Below, piece by piece: positions 47,665-58,030 of a stretch of DNA of 64,000 nucleotides (its first letter is position 1; each line of letters opens with the position of its first letter). Source of the DNA: Saccopteryx bilineata (Eukaryota; Chordata; Mammalia; Chiroptera; Emballonuridae); contig NC_089492.1 in NCBI RefSeq assembly GCF_036850765.1, forward strand, positions 295,749,090 to 295,813,089, in the 5' to 3' direction. The notes under the pieces were generated by a model, which made no database searches, was not told the origin of the DNA, and saw only the letters and a program-made list of their open reading frames with translations. The position numbers were made by a program, and so were the translations under genes.

Positions 47665-48250
47665 TACAAACACACTGTTGCTATTTAGGGCCCAGATTGG
47701 AGTGATACGGGATTTTTCTCGCTACACCATAAATATTTCATTCCCTGCTCTCTTCTCCCTTGCACGTACGCACGGTCTTGGTGATGTTGGAAGTCCCTCT
47801 TTGCTCTTCAGTAGGTAAAGGTGGGTTTGTTTGTTTTTCAGAGTTTTTTCTTTTTACTTATCTGTAGTTTGAAAACAATATCCCTGGGTGTAGGTTTATG
47901 GGGGTTACTGTTGGCATGGGAGTTTATCCTGCTTGGGATTCTCTGAGCTTCTGCATTCGCGGTTTGCTATTGACATTCTCAGTCCTGGTTTCAAACATTT
48001 CTTCTGTTCCTTTCTCTCTTCTCCTTCTGGTCTTCCCACGATGGGTACATCACGTCTTTGCTAGTCGTCCCACGGTTCTTGGATATTCTATTTTCCCATT
48101 TTGTTTTGTTTTATTTCTGTTTGCTTTTTTGGGAGGTTTCTGTGGATGTATCTCAACCTCAGAGATGCTTTTCTCCACCGTATCCAATCTAGAACAAGCC
48201 CACTGAGGGTACTCCTCACATCTGCGACAGTGTTTCTGATCTTTAGCATT
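47665..48250. other. Intergenic DNA, nothing recognised
   Basis: T-rich. No gene supported. Confidence 0.35.
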
Positions 48251-48254
48251 TTTT

Positions 48255-48406
48255 GTGTGTGTGAGAGACAGAGGGAAAAAAAGCATCAACTCGTTCCACT
48301 CGTTGTGGCCTTGATGGTTTCTCCCATGTACCCTGACCGGGGCTCGAAACTGTGGCCTTGGGATTCCGGGAGGATGTCCTGTCCTCTGCGCCACCGGCCA
48401 GGGCTG
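48255..48406 (-). mobile_element. SINE family C
   Basis: Reverse copy with tgtgtgtgtgagagacagag at the left and gccaccggccagggct at the right. Confidence 0.72.
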
Positions 48407-48439
48407 ATCCCAGGCGTTTTTGCTGGTTCTCTCCTAGGC

Positions 48440-49000
48440 TAGTACCTCCGCGTCTCTGCTTCCGCTGAGCCCCAACGTCCTCACATGGCCTCGGCTTCAT
48501 CCAGAACCCCCACCCCTCTCCGCGCGCCCCCAAACCCCCAGCAAGTAGCCTCAAGGCACCAGAGTTAAACGCCGGGTCTGCCACGCTCCGACACTCTGCG
48601 CCTGCGCCCCGGCCGCCGCTCTGGCCCCGCCTACTCAGCGCCTGCTGCAGCAGCAGCTGCTGCTGCTGCGCGCGGCTCGCGTGTTGCCCTGACAACCAGA
48701 AGCGACGTCCTGCATCCTCCTGAGCGGGGCGCTGCGTTCTGTAACCCGCGGGGAGGGAGAGGAGCCGCTCTGCAGCCCGTGCGGGGACCTCGTGCCACCG
48801 GACCGAACTCTACCAATGTTTCTCCCGTTCTCTCCAGCCCCCATGAGGGCGCTGCTCCGTCCTGGGGCTGAGCTTTCGCCTTCTCGAGGGGAGAGTGCGT
48901 GCTGCCCGCCCGGACTGGGGCGTTTTTCCCTCCGCAGGTCAGGGCGCTTGGACAACGTCCCTGCAGGTGAGGCTCTCCTGTTAATGAGTACCCGGTCTCG
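48440..49000. promoter_or_regulatory. CpG-island-like block, candidate promoter
   Basis: GC-rich with many CpG (for example gcgccccggccgccgctctg). It includes a (CTG)n-like stretch near 48650-48670 and a strong RFX X-box at 48683-48696 (gttgccctgacaac). A plus-strand donor candidate (ctgcag then gtgagg) lies at 48966. I recognise no downstream exon. Confidence 0.45.
48683..48696. promoter_or_regulatory. RFX X-box motif
   Basis: gttgccctgacaac matches the imperfect palindrome gttgccatggcaac at 12 of 14 positions. RFX factors drive ciliary, testis and MHC-II genes. Confidence 0.5.
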
Positions 49001-49009
49001 TGAAGAAGG

Positions 49010-49580
49010 CGGTGCTCGCCCAGGCTGGTAGCTCTGTCGGGCAGAGCCTCCTCTTCTCACGCCAGTGTTGCAGGTTCCATCCCTGGTCAGGGCACGTACA
49101 AGAATCCACCAATGAATGCATGAATAAGAGCAACAACAAATCACTGTTTCTAGCTCTCTTTCTCCCTTCCTCTCTCTCTAAAATCTATTTTTTTAAATTA
49201 ATTTATTTATTTTGGACAGAGACAGAGTGAGAGATGGGGACAGATAGGGACAGACAGACAGGAAGAGAGAGAGATGAGAAGCATCTTCGTTGCAGCACCT
49301 TAGTTGTTCATTGATTGTTTTCTCATATGTGCCTTGACGGGGGGGTGGGGGGCGCCTACAGCAGAGCGAGTGACCCCTTGCTCAAGCCAGCGACCTTTGA
49401 GCTCAAGCCAGCGACCATAGGGTCATGTCTATGATCCCACGCTCAAGCCAGTGACCTTGGGCTCAAGCCAGATGAGCCGACTACCTCGGGGTTTCGAACT
49501 TGGGTCCTCCAGGTTCCAGTCCAGCGCTCTATCTACTGTACCACACTGCCTGGTCAGGCTCTAAAATCAATTCTTTAAAA
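49010..49580 (+). mobile_element. SINE family C split by a family B SINE
   Basis: Family C body at 49010-49190 (ggttccatccctggtcaggg). The tail word tctaaaatc is repeated at 49558, after the minus-strand family B insertion. Confidence 0.75.
49200..49557 (-). mobile_element. SINE family B
   Basis: Reverse copy from ttggacagagacagagtgag to ctgcctggtcagg. Confidence 0.85.
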
Positions 49581-50085
49581 TAATAATAAAAGAGACAGGG
49601 CTCTTCTGCATTTCTAAAGGTTTTCCTCGGATATTTATAGGAGAATCAGGTTGAGTCCCTAGAAGGACAACTCACAAAACTGGGTGCCCCCCCCCCCCAT
49701 CGCTTCGTGGGTGTGGAGTTTCTAACTCAGACTTCTCTGTGGAGCCTCCGGCAACTCCTAGATTACTGATCAGGCTGAGCCACTGCAGGCCTGTCCCTCC
49801 GTGGTTCTGCTCCGGGGATCCCGGACCCCTCGCTGCACCTGTTGGCCCCTCCAGACCCTCAGATCGCGATGTCCCTTGTCTTCACCTCTCTCATGGATTC
49901 AAGCATTTTCAGTCTGTCCAGTTTTATCATTTGTCAGGATAAAGTGGAGACTTGCAATCTCCTTACAAGAGGAACCAAAATCGCAAGTCCACAATTGCTT
50001 TTTTTAACGGTTCTTTTCTCTGCAGTCACTGATGAATTAGTCCTCAAATGTGGACAACTGCATTCCACTTAGTTATTCTGATAAG
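49581..50085. other. Intergenic DNA, nothing recognised
   Basis: No gene or clear repeat. Confidence 0.4.
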
Positions 50086-50094
50086 CTCAATAGT

Positions 50095-50466
50095 TTTTTT
50101 AATTTTTTTAATTTTTCTGAAGTGAGAAGTGGGGAGGCAGAGAGACAGACTCCTGCATGCGCCCAACCGGGATCCACCCGGCATGCCCACCAGGGGGACG
50201 ATTCTCTGCCCGAGGCGTTGCTCCATTGCAACCCGAGCCATTATAGTGCCCGGGTGGAGGCCATGGAGCCATCCTCAGCGCCAGGGGCCAACTTTGCTCA
50301 CATGGAGCCTTGGCTGCGGGAGGGGAAGAGAGAGATAGAGAGAAAGGAGAGGGGGAAGGGTGGAGAAGCGGATGGACACTTCTCCTGTGTGCCCTGGCCG
50401 GGAATCAAACCCGGGACTTCCACACACCAGGCTGATGCTCTACCACTGAGCCAACTGGCCAGGGCC
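50095..50466 (-). mobile_element. SINE family A
   Basis: Reverse copy flanked by an unusually long target duplication of about 25 bp beginning ttagttattct. Confidence 0.9.
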
Positions 50467-50763
50467 CAGTTAGTTATTCTTATAAGCTCAATAGTATGTT
50501 TGCATTTTTAGTTTCATCTTCTTAAGTGAATATGTACTTATAATAGGGCGACCATGAACTCTCAGGGGAGGTAGGGGTGCAGTGGCCTTTTGTCTGCATC
50601 CTTGTCCTGCAGTCATAGACTCAGGACGTAGTATTTAACACCCACTGTAGGTCAAACGTATCGTTGACCAAGACAGATGTGGTTCCTCAGTTCATGGTCC
50701 TGACATTTCATTAGGAAGTCAATTTAAAAGTGAAATAGAAATAAGTGTAAAATAAATAATGGA

Positions 50764-51130
50764 AGGCCCTGGCCGGTTGGCTCAGCGGTAGAGCATCAGC
50801 CTGGCGTGCAGGAGTCCCGGGTTTGATTCCCAGCCAGGGCACACAGGAGAAGCGCCCATCTGCTTCTCCACCCCTCCCCCTCTCCTTCCTCTCTGTCTCT
50901 CTCTTCCCTTCCAGCAACCAAGGCTCCATTTGGAGCAGAGTTGGCCCGGGCACTGAGGATGGCTCTGTGGCCTCTGCCTCAGGTGCTAGAATGGCTCTGG
51001 TTGCGGCAGAGCAACGCCCCAGAGGGGCAGAGCATTGCCCCTGGTGGGCATGCCGGGTGGATCCCGGTCGGGCGCATGCGGGAGTCTGTCTGACTGCCTT
51101 CCCGTTTCCAGCTTTGAAAAAATAAAAAGA
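50764..51130 (+). mobile_element. SINE family A (1 of 3 in a cluster)
   Basis: Head ggccctggccggttggctca, short A tail. Immediately followed by the next copy. Confidence 0.92.
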
Positions 51131-51533
51131 GGCCCTGGCTGGTTGGCTCAGCGGTAGAGCATTGGCCTGGCGTGCGGGGGACCCGGGTTCGATTCCCGGC
51201 CAGGGCACATAGGAGAAGCACCCATTTGCTTCTCCCCCCCCTTCCTTCCTCTCTGTCTCTCTCTTCCTCTCCCGCAGCCAAGGCTCCATTGGAGCAAAGA
51301 TGGCCCGGGCGCTGGGGATGGCTCCTTGGCCTCTGCCCCAGGCGCTGGAGTGGCTCTGGTTGCAGCAGAGCGACGCCTAGGATGGGCAGAGCATCGTCCC
51401 CTGGTGGGCAGAGCGTCACCCCTGGTGGGTGTGCCGGGTGGATCCCGGTCGGGCGCATGCGGGAGTCTGTCTGACTGTCTCTCACCATTTCCAGCTTCAG
51501 AAAAATACAAAAAATAAATAAAGAAAAGAAAAA

Positions 51534-51572
<39 letters not shown>

Positions 51573-51582
51573 AATAATGGAG
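51131..51582 (+). mobile_element. SINE family A (2 of 3)
   Basis: Full length, with an (aaat)n tail expansion at 51530-51575. Confidence 0.92.
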
Positions 51583-51585
51583 AAA

Positions 51586-51962
51586 GGCCCTGGGCGGTTG
51601 GCTCAGTGGTAGAGCGTCGGCCTGGCGTGCAGAAGTCCCGGGTTCGATTCCCAGCCAGGGCACACAGGAGAGGCGCCCATCTGCTTCTCCACCCCTCCCC
51701 CTCTCCTTCCTCTCTGTATCTCTCTTCCCCTCCCGCAGCCGAGGCTCCATTGGAGCAAAAAGATGGCCCGGGCGTTGGGGATGGTTCCTTGGCCTCTGCC
51801 CCAGGCACTAGAGCGGCTCTGGTCGCGACAGAGCGATGCCCCGGAGGGGCAGAGCATCCCCTGGTGGGCGTGCCCGGTGGATCCCGGTCGGGCTCATGTG
51901 GGAGTCTGTCTGACTGCCTCCCCGTTTCCAGCTTCAGAAAAATACAAAAAAAAAAAAAAAAA
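51586..51962 (+). mobile_element. SINE family A (3 of 3)
   Basis: Full length. The target word aatggagaaag is repeated on both sides. Confidence 0.92.
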
Positions 51963-52885
51963 TGGAGAAAGATGTAACTGGTGTCAGGTGTATGTTCTAC
52001 AGGGAAAGCCACTTCTGTGGACATGACACTGTCTTACTTCTCAGGAGGAGAGCGAGGGTCCCTCCAGTGAGGCTTGAGTAAAAAGACTGCTGGTCTCCTC
52101 ATGGGCACAGCCTCCACTTTGCTCCGGGATTCTCAGAATCCTCTCCATGAGTTTTCAGAACAGTCTCCTAGGAGCCACAGGGAAACTGGCTCTGAAAAGC
52201 ACCCTCCTGTTGCAGAAGGGAGTTGAGGCTCCAGCCAGTGTCATCCTCTTCTGCCCTAATGTGTCTCCCCTCCCGCTTGGCCGAGGGCTGCAGCCAGCAC
52301 ACACAGAATCCTCCGCCACATGGCCATGGTCCATCTCGTGGGTCTTCCCTCTGGAGTCCCCCACGTGTCGGCAGGCATGGTTATGAGGACCCCCATGCCC
52401 ATTCTCACGTGCAAAGGTGTCTATTATGTACAGAGAGCGGCGAGCGGCACCCGTCTCCTAAGCATCCGTCAGTGGTTCACACTCATCCCCACAAAAGCGC
52501 AGTGGCCAATGCTCCCAGAAGGAGCCTCCAAGGTCATCAGTCCTTCCTGTGGCTGCTGCTGGGTGTCCAGTTTCTTCATCCACATCCACGTTCCTGCGAC
52601 AGTCACTAATTCACAGGATAGGCAAAACGATGCTGACAGCGAAGGTAGGCAGTTCTGTGCGGCCCCCAGTCCCAATGAGGGCACGGCCATCGTGGCCATC
52701 TCCAATGCCATATTCATTGTCCTCATGGTCTGGCCCAGTGTCTGCATGGTGCTTCTCCTGCACGGACACCATCAGAGATGGAGGCATATTCACAGCCCCA
52801 GGGGTGAAGAGCACCCACACCATCCTGATGCTGGTGGTCACCTTTGTCACCTTCTACGTGCTGAATTTTATGTTTATCTGGTCTA

Positions 52886-53782
52886 CAGTGTGTCCGTAAA
52901 GTTATGGTGCACTTTTGACCGGTCACAGGAAAGCAACAAAAGATGATAGAAATGTGAAATCTGCACCAAATAAAAGGAAAACCTGCCTGACCAGGCGGTG
53001 GCACAGTGGATAGAGCGTCGGACTGGGATGTGGAGGACTCAGGTTCAAGACTCCGAGCTTGCCAGCTTGAGCGTGGGCTCATCTGGTTTGAGCAAAAGCT
53101 CACCAGCTTGGACCCAAGGTCTCTGGCTCGAGCAAGGGGTTACTCGGTCTGCTGAAGGCCTGCTGTCAAGGCACATATGAAAAAGCAACCAATGAACAAC
53201 TAAGGTGTCGCACCTATATGTGCAATGAAAAACTAATGATTGATGCTTCTCATCTCTCCATTCCTGTCTGTCCCTGTCTATCTCTCTGTCTCTCTGTGAA
53301 AAAAAAATTTTTTTTTTTAATTAAAAAAAAAAAAAGGAAAACCCTCCCAGTTTCTGTAGGATGATGTAGCAGCATGTGCGCATGCACAGATGATGATGTA
53401 ACACCGTGTATACAGCGGGGCAGCCCACGGCCATGCCAGTCGAGATGTGGACGGTACAGAGGAAAGTTCAGTGTGTTCTGTGGCTCACTACATTCAAATC
53501 CGTGACCAAAGTGCAACATGAATGTCAGCGCGTTTATAACGAAGCACCACCAAATAGGAATAACATTACACGGTAGGATAAGCAGTTGAAGGAAACCGGC
53601 AGTTTGGTGGAGAAACCCTGTTCTGGTAGGCCATCAGTCAGGGATGAGTCTGTACTACAGAGGCTATACAGAATCGCTACCTAAGGAGTGCTAAAAAATC
53701 TGTGTGTGAGCCCACATCGAACTGCCCTGAATAGGTTTGAAACTGGGAGGGTTTTCCTTTTATTTCCTTTACGGACACACTG
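52886..53782 (+). mobile_element. Mariner-type element M1, left member of a composite
   Basis: Terminal repeats are cagtgtgtccgtaaagt and its complement, with TA on both sides. The interior retains a helix-turn-helix transposase start (KVQCVLWLTTFKSVTKVQ, then a CSGRPS motif) but no DDE part. It has a 3' internal deletion compared with M2 and an inserted SINE. Confidence 0.85.
52984..53330 (+). mobile_element. SINE family B inside mariner M1
   Basis: Head gcctgaccaggcggtggcac, A-rich tail. Target aaaaggaaaacc is repeated on both sides. Confidence 0.9.
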
Positions 53783-53907
53783 TATATTGGATAAATGAAT
53801 ACATAAATAAGTAAATACTGGGTCTCAAGAATTGAGTAAAACTGATATAAGAAAGTGCCTCAAGTTTACCCTGCAATTCTCTGTGCTCCCTGGCACATTG
53901 CTGCATG

Positions 53908-53923
53908 AGCGCGCGCGCGCGCG

Positions 53924-53956
<33 letters not shown>

Positions 53957-53957
53957 C
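53908..53957. repeat. (GC)n(AC)n microsatellite
   Basis: About 24 bp of alternating gc followed by 26 bp of ac, a Z-DNA-prone sequence. Confidence 0.95.
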
Positions 53958-53964
53958 CCGGAAT

Positions 53965-54110
53965 ATGCATGACCCAGTCTGTAAACATTGGATAGACCTT
54001 ACTCCATTTGACCCTCACAACAATCTTGTGTACTGGGCACGTATTATCTGCACTTCACAGCTGAGAAAACGGAGGCCTAGGGTGTTAAGAGAGTTGCTTA
54101 GACCTAGGCT
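53965..54110 (+). mobile_element. MIR (ancient mammalian SINE)
   Basis: tttgaccctcacaacaatct, then cacagctgagaaaacggagg, match the MIR core and 3' part. Its age shows that the enclosed segment is old host genome. Confidence 0.65.
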
Positions 54111-54480
54111 GGCAAGGAGGTGAAAACCGCCTTCGGCCGCCAGACCAGGAGGAGCACAGGCTACAGCGTGGCTCCACTAGGCGCCCTCTCTGGGGAAATG
54201 GCCTCTGAGGACCAGAAGTCTCCCGGGAGGGGGTGCGCAGTCAGGCCTGTGTTTCAGAAAGATCCTTGTGATGACTGCAGAGAAGGGATCAGAGAAGACC
54301 GAACTGGGGACGGGGCCGACAGCGAGGAGGCTGCCAAGACAGGTGCCCTGGCTGGGCTGGGACAGAGGACCAAACCCAGCAGCTCCAACAGAAGAACTGG
54401 CAGGATCCGGGGGTCACTGCCTGGCGAACGAGGACAGAAGGACGAATGTCCCGAGTGTGACTCCAAGGTTTCTGATCTGG

Positions 54481-54840
54481 AAAAAGGTCTAGCGAGGGGA
54501 GGGGCGCGCTCTCGGTGCATTGACCAATGATGAGCGAGACGAAGCTAGTGCCCACCCAGCAGGGAGGGGTGCAGAGCAGCACGAGATGGGGCGGGGCCGG
54601 TTCAGGCAAGGCCTCCAGGCCTCCAGGAGGAGGCAGCGTCTCAGGTGAGGTATCAGCTGAGCAGGGAAAAGAGGGAGTGAGGGAGGGTGTGCGGGCAGGG
54701 GGAACCTGCATGGAGAAAGGTCTAGCGAGGGGAGGGGCGCGCTCTCGGTGCATTGACCAATAACAAGCGAGAGGAAGCTAGTGCCCACCAGCAGGGAGGG
54801 GTGCAGAGCAGCACGAGATGGGGCGGGGCCGGTTCAGGCC
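54481..54840. repeat. Tandem duplication with CCAAT and GC boxes
   Basis: Two about 125-bp units (54483-54607 and 54717-54838), 235 bp apart. Each has ggtctagcgaggggaggggc, a ccaat box, and ggggcggggccggttcagg. They differ at only a few positions. Confidence 0.88.
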
Positions 54841-55262
54841 TCCAGGCCTCCAGGCCTCCCTCCAGGCCTCCAGGCTCACATACCTCAGAGCCTGCACAGC
54901 TCAGTGATACAGGGCTCTGAGTTGACACACCTCAGAGCACACACACCTCAGCCATCTACCTTTCTACCACCCACCTCCAAGAGCACTGAAACTCCAACTC
55001 TGGTGCTAGTGACTGAGGGCTGCCACCAGAAGTGGCTCGTCCCCTGGCCTGCTGGCCTACATGGGGTGGGAGGAGGGCTTTGTGCTTGCAGAGAAATGTG
55101 GCGCTGCCTGGGGCGGGGTGGTGAGACCCGGCATGTAAAGGGGATGAGGTGTGGGCAAGCCCCCACCCGTGCCCACTAGAGCTCTCATTTCTCCTCTACA
55201 TGGATGCAAAATTGGCATAGATTCCATAATACACCCAGGTTTTAATAAAAAAAAATACTGTA

Positions 55263-56265
55263 CAGTGTGTCCGTAAAATCATGGTGCACTTTTCACCGGT
55301 CACAGGAAAGCAACAAAAGATGATAGAAATGTGAAATCTGCACCAAATAAAAGGAAAACCATCCCAGTTTCTGTAGGATGATGTGGCAGCATGTGCGCAT
55401 GCACAGATGATGACGTAACACCGTGTATACAGCGGGGCAGCCCACGGCCATGCTAGTCGAGATGTGGACGGTACAGAGGAAAAGTTCACTGTGTTCTGTG
55501 GCTCGCTAAATTCGAATCCGTGACCAAAGTGCAACATGAATGTCAGCACGTTTATAACGTAGTGCCACCAAATAGGAATAATTACACGGTGGGATAAGCA
55601 GTTGAAGGAAACCGGGGTTTGGTGGAGAAACCCTGTTCTGGTAGGCCATCAGTCAGTGACGAGTCTGTAGAGGCTATACGGGATAGCTACCTAAGGAGTC
55701 CTAAAAAATCTGTGCATGAGCCCACATCGAACTGCACTGAATAGGTATGAAACTGGGAGAGTTTTTCTTTTATTTGGGTAAATTTCACATTTCTATTGTC
55801 TTTTGTTGTTTTTGACCACTCAAAAGTGCACCATTGGCCCTGGCCGGTTGGCTCAGTGGTAGAGCGTCGGCCTGGCGTGCAGTAGTCTTGGGTTCGATTC
55901 CCAGCCAGGGCACACAGGAGAAGCGCCCATCTGCTTCTCCACCCGTCCCCCTCTCCTTCCTCTCTGTCTCTCTCTTCCCCTCCCGCAGCCAAGGCTCCAT
56001 TGGAACAAAGATGGCCCAGGCGCTGGGGATGGCTCCTTGGCCTCTGCCCCAGGTGCTAGAGTGGCTCTGGTCACAACAGAGCGATGCCCCGGAGGGGCAG
56101 AGCATCCCCCCCCCCCCCGGTGGGCAGAGCATGGCCCCCTGGTGGGCGTGCTGGGTGGATCCCGGTCGGGCGCATGCGGGAGTCTGTCTGACTGTCTCTC
56201 CCTGTTTCCAGCTTCAGAAAAATACAAAAAAAAAAAAAATGCACCATGACTTTACGGACACACTG
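55263..56265 (+). mobile_element. Mariner-type element M2, right member of a composite
   Basis: Same orientation and ends as M1 (cagtgtgtccgtaaaat and the complement of cagtgtgtccgtaaagt), TA on both sides. It keeps the longer 3' terminal region and contains a family A SINE. Confidence 0.87.
55835..56238 (+). mobile_element. SINE family A inside mariner M2
   Basis: Full length. It carries a C-run of 12 at 56107-56118, and the target word tgcaccat is repeated on both sides. Confidence 0.92.
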
Positions 56266-56439
56266 TATTACTGTTTTCCTACATTTGCATCTGTGGTTGA
56301 TACAGTCCTCTCATGTTTTAGCTTTTTGTTTTCCCACCATGAGCCCCTTCCTGCTGATCCTTAGAGGTCCTAGAACTCCTTCTGCTCCTGAGTTGTGAAA
56401 GCCACGGAACGGGTAAATGTGTGGAATCAGCTTCTACGC

Positions 56440-56786
56440 CAGGGGTAGTCAACCTTTTTATACCTACTGCCCACTTTTGTATCTCTGTTAGTAGTAAAAT
56501 TTTCTAACCGCCCACCGGTTCCACAGTAATGGTGATTTATAAAGTAGGGAAGTAACTTTACTTTATAAAATTTATAAAGTAGAGTTACAGCAAGTTAAAG
56601 CATATAATAATAATTACTTACCAAGTACTTTATGTCAAATTTTTGCTAAGTTTGGCAGAATAAATCTTTATAAAACAACTTACTATAGTTAAATCTTTTT
56701 ATTTATACTTTGGTTGCTCCACTACCTCCCACCATGAAAGCTGGAACGCCCCCTAGTGGGCGGTAGGGACCAGGTGACTACCACTG
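56440..56786. mobile_element. Non-autonomous hAT-type transposon, right copy
   Basis: Ends caggggtagtcaacct and the complement of cagtggtagtcacct. An 8-bp target duplication, ttctacgc/ttctacac (56432-56439 and 56787-56794), is typical of hAT. The left arm holds the single-copy target ttctatac near 4360. No transposase frame. Confidence 0.9.
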
Positions 56787-56859
56787 TTCTACACCCTCCA
56801 TAAATACTGTATTTAGTAATCGTTTACTGATTACCCATTTTGTAAATTGTTATTTTTAT

Positions 56860-57541
56860 AAAGAATACATAAGATCTAATTTATGACTTTAGCCATTTCT
56901 GAGTGTGCAAACCAGTGGCATTAGACACATTCAGTGTTGTATGACCATCACCACAATCTTTATTCAAAACTTACATATCACCCCCTACAAAAAGTCTGAC
57001 CGTGGAGAGTAACTGCCCTTCCCCCTCTCCTCCCAGCCCCAGAGATCCTCAATTGTACTTTCTGTCCCTATGAACGTACCTGTTCTGGGTACTTTGTCTC
57101 AGTGGGACCACAGAGAATTTCTCCTTGTGTCTGCCTTATCTAACTAAGCACAGTGTGTTCAAGGTCATCCCGTGTCATAGCAGATATCAAAATTCTGTTC
57201 CTTTTCAGGGCTAAAGTCTCTTCTTTCCTACATATATCCTACATTTTGTTTATCCATCACCTGTTGATGGACACTTGAGTCCCATCCCCCCGTAGGCCAT
57301 TGTGAATAATGCCGCCATGAACACAGATGTACAAACATCGGTCGAGTCCTCACCTTCATTCCTTAGTCTACCCCCCCCATGGGGGAAACTGCTTTCCTGT
57401 GGTCGTTCTATGTTTACCCGTCAGAGATATCACCAGTGTTTCCCTCCCCCCAGCTGCGGCACCGTGTCACGTGCCCACCAGTCATGCACGGGGTCCCAGT
57501 CTCTCCACATCCTGGCCGAAACTAGGTTGTGTCCATTATTC

Positions 57542-57580
<39 letters not shown>

Positions 57581-57600
57581 ATTATTCTGATCACGTTCAT
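56860..57600 (-). mobile_element. Old L1 3'-region fragment, right-arm copy
   Basis: Reverse complement of the left-arm fragment at 3590-4300. Reads gatggacacttgagtcccat, then gtgaataatgccgccatgaa. Confidence 0.6.
57543..57580. repeat. (GT)n microsatellite between copies of a 13-bp word
   Basis: tgtccattattct occurs on both sides of the repeat. The left arm has that word once and no repeat (3585-3600). Confidence 0.93.
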
Positions 57601-57730
57601 CCTAGCAGGTGGGACGTGCTATCTCCCCACGGTTTGGGGGTTTGCATGTCCCTGGGTGACCAATGATGTCGAACATCTTCTCCTAAGCCCCCTGACAGTG
57701 TGTGTGTGTGTTTGCAAAAGTGCCTCCTCG

Positions 57731-58030
57731 CCTGACCAGGCGGTGGCGCAGTGGATAGAGTGTCAGACTGGGATGCAGAGGACCCAAGTTCGAGACCACG
57801 AGGTCGCCAGCTTCAGCGCGGGCTCATCTGGTTTGAGCAAGACTCCCAGCTTGGACCCAAGGTCGCTGGCTCAAGCAAGGGGTTACTCGGTCTGCTGTAG
57901 CCCCATGGTCAAGGCACATATGAGAAAGCAATCAATGAACAATTAAGGTGTTGCAAGGAAAAACTAATGATTGATGCTTCTCATCTCGGTTCCTATCTAT
58001 CCCTCTCTCTGTCTCTGTAAAGAAAAAAAA
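57731..58030 (+). mobile_element. SINE family B
   Basis: Head cctgaccaggcggtggcgca. Target gtgcctcc is repeated. The left arm has the unfilled site. Confidence 0.92.

Larger units (their letters stand above)
53785..55260. other. Foreign 1.48-kb segment enclosed by two mariners
   Basis: Absent from the left arm. It contains a (GC)n(AC)n tract, an old MIR and a GC-rich tandem repeat. A 136-codon plus-strand frame (54120-54530) is open but unrecognised. No gene is called. Confidence 0.75.
52140..56374 (+). pseudogene. V1R-type vomeronasal receptor pseudogene, right copy, split by mariner DNA
   Basis: Paralogue of 4446-5326. It keeps a start-like MSFQNSLLGATG, PKVISPSCGCCW-equivalent and TILMLVVTFVTFYVLNF (TM7) segments, but in at least three frames. 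One shift lies near 52330 and others after the TM5 region. Within TM7 the coding DNA stops at a TA (52884-52885) and resumes at 56266 (tattactgttttcc), ending with the LFSHHEPLPADP stretch. It is clearly non-functional. Confidence 0.78.
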
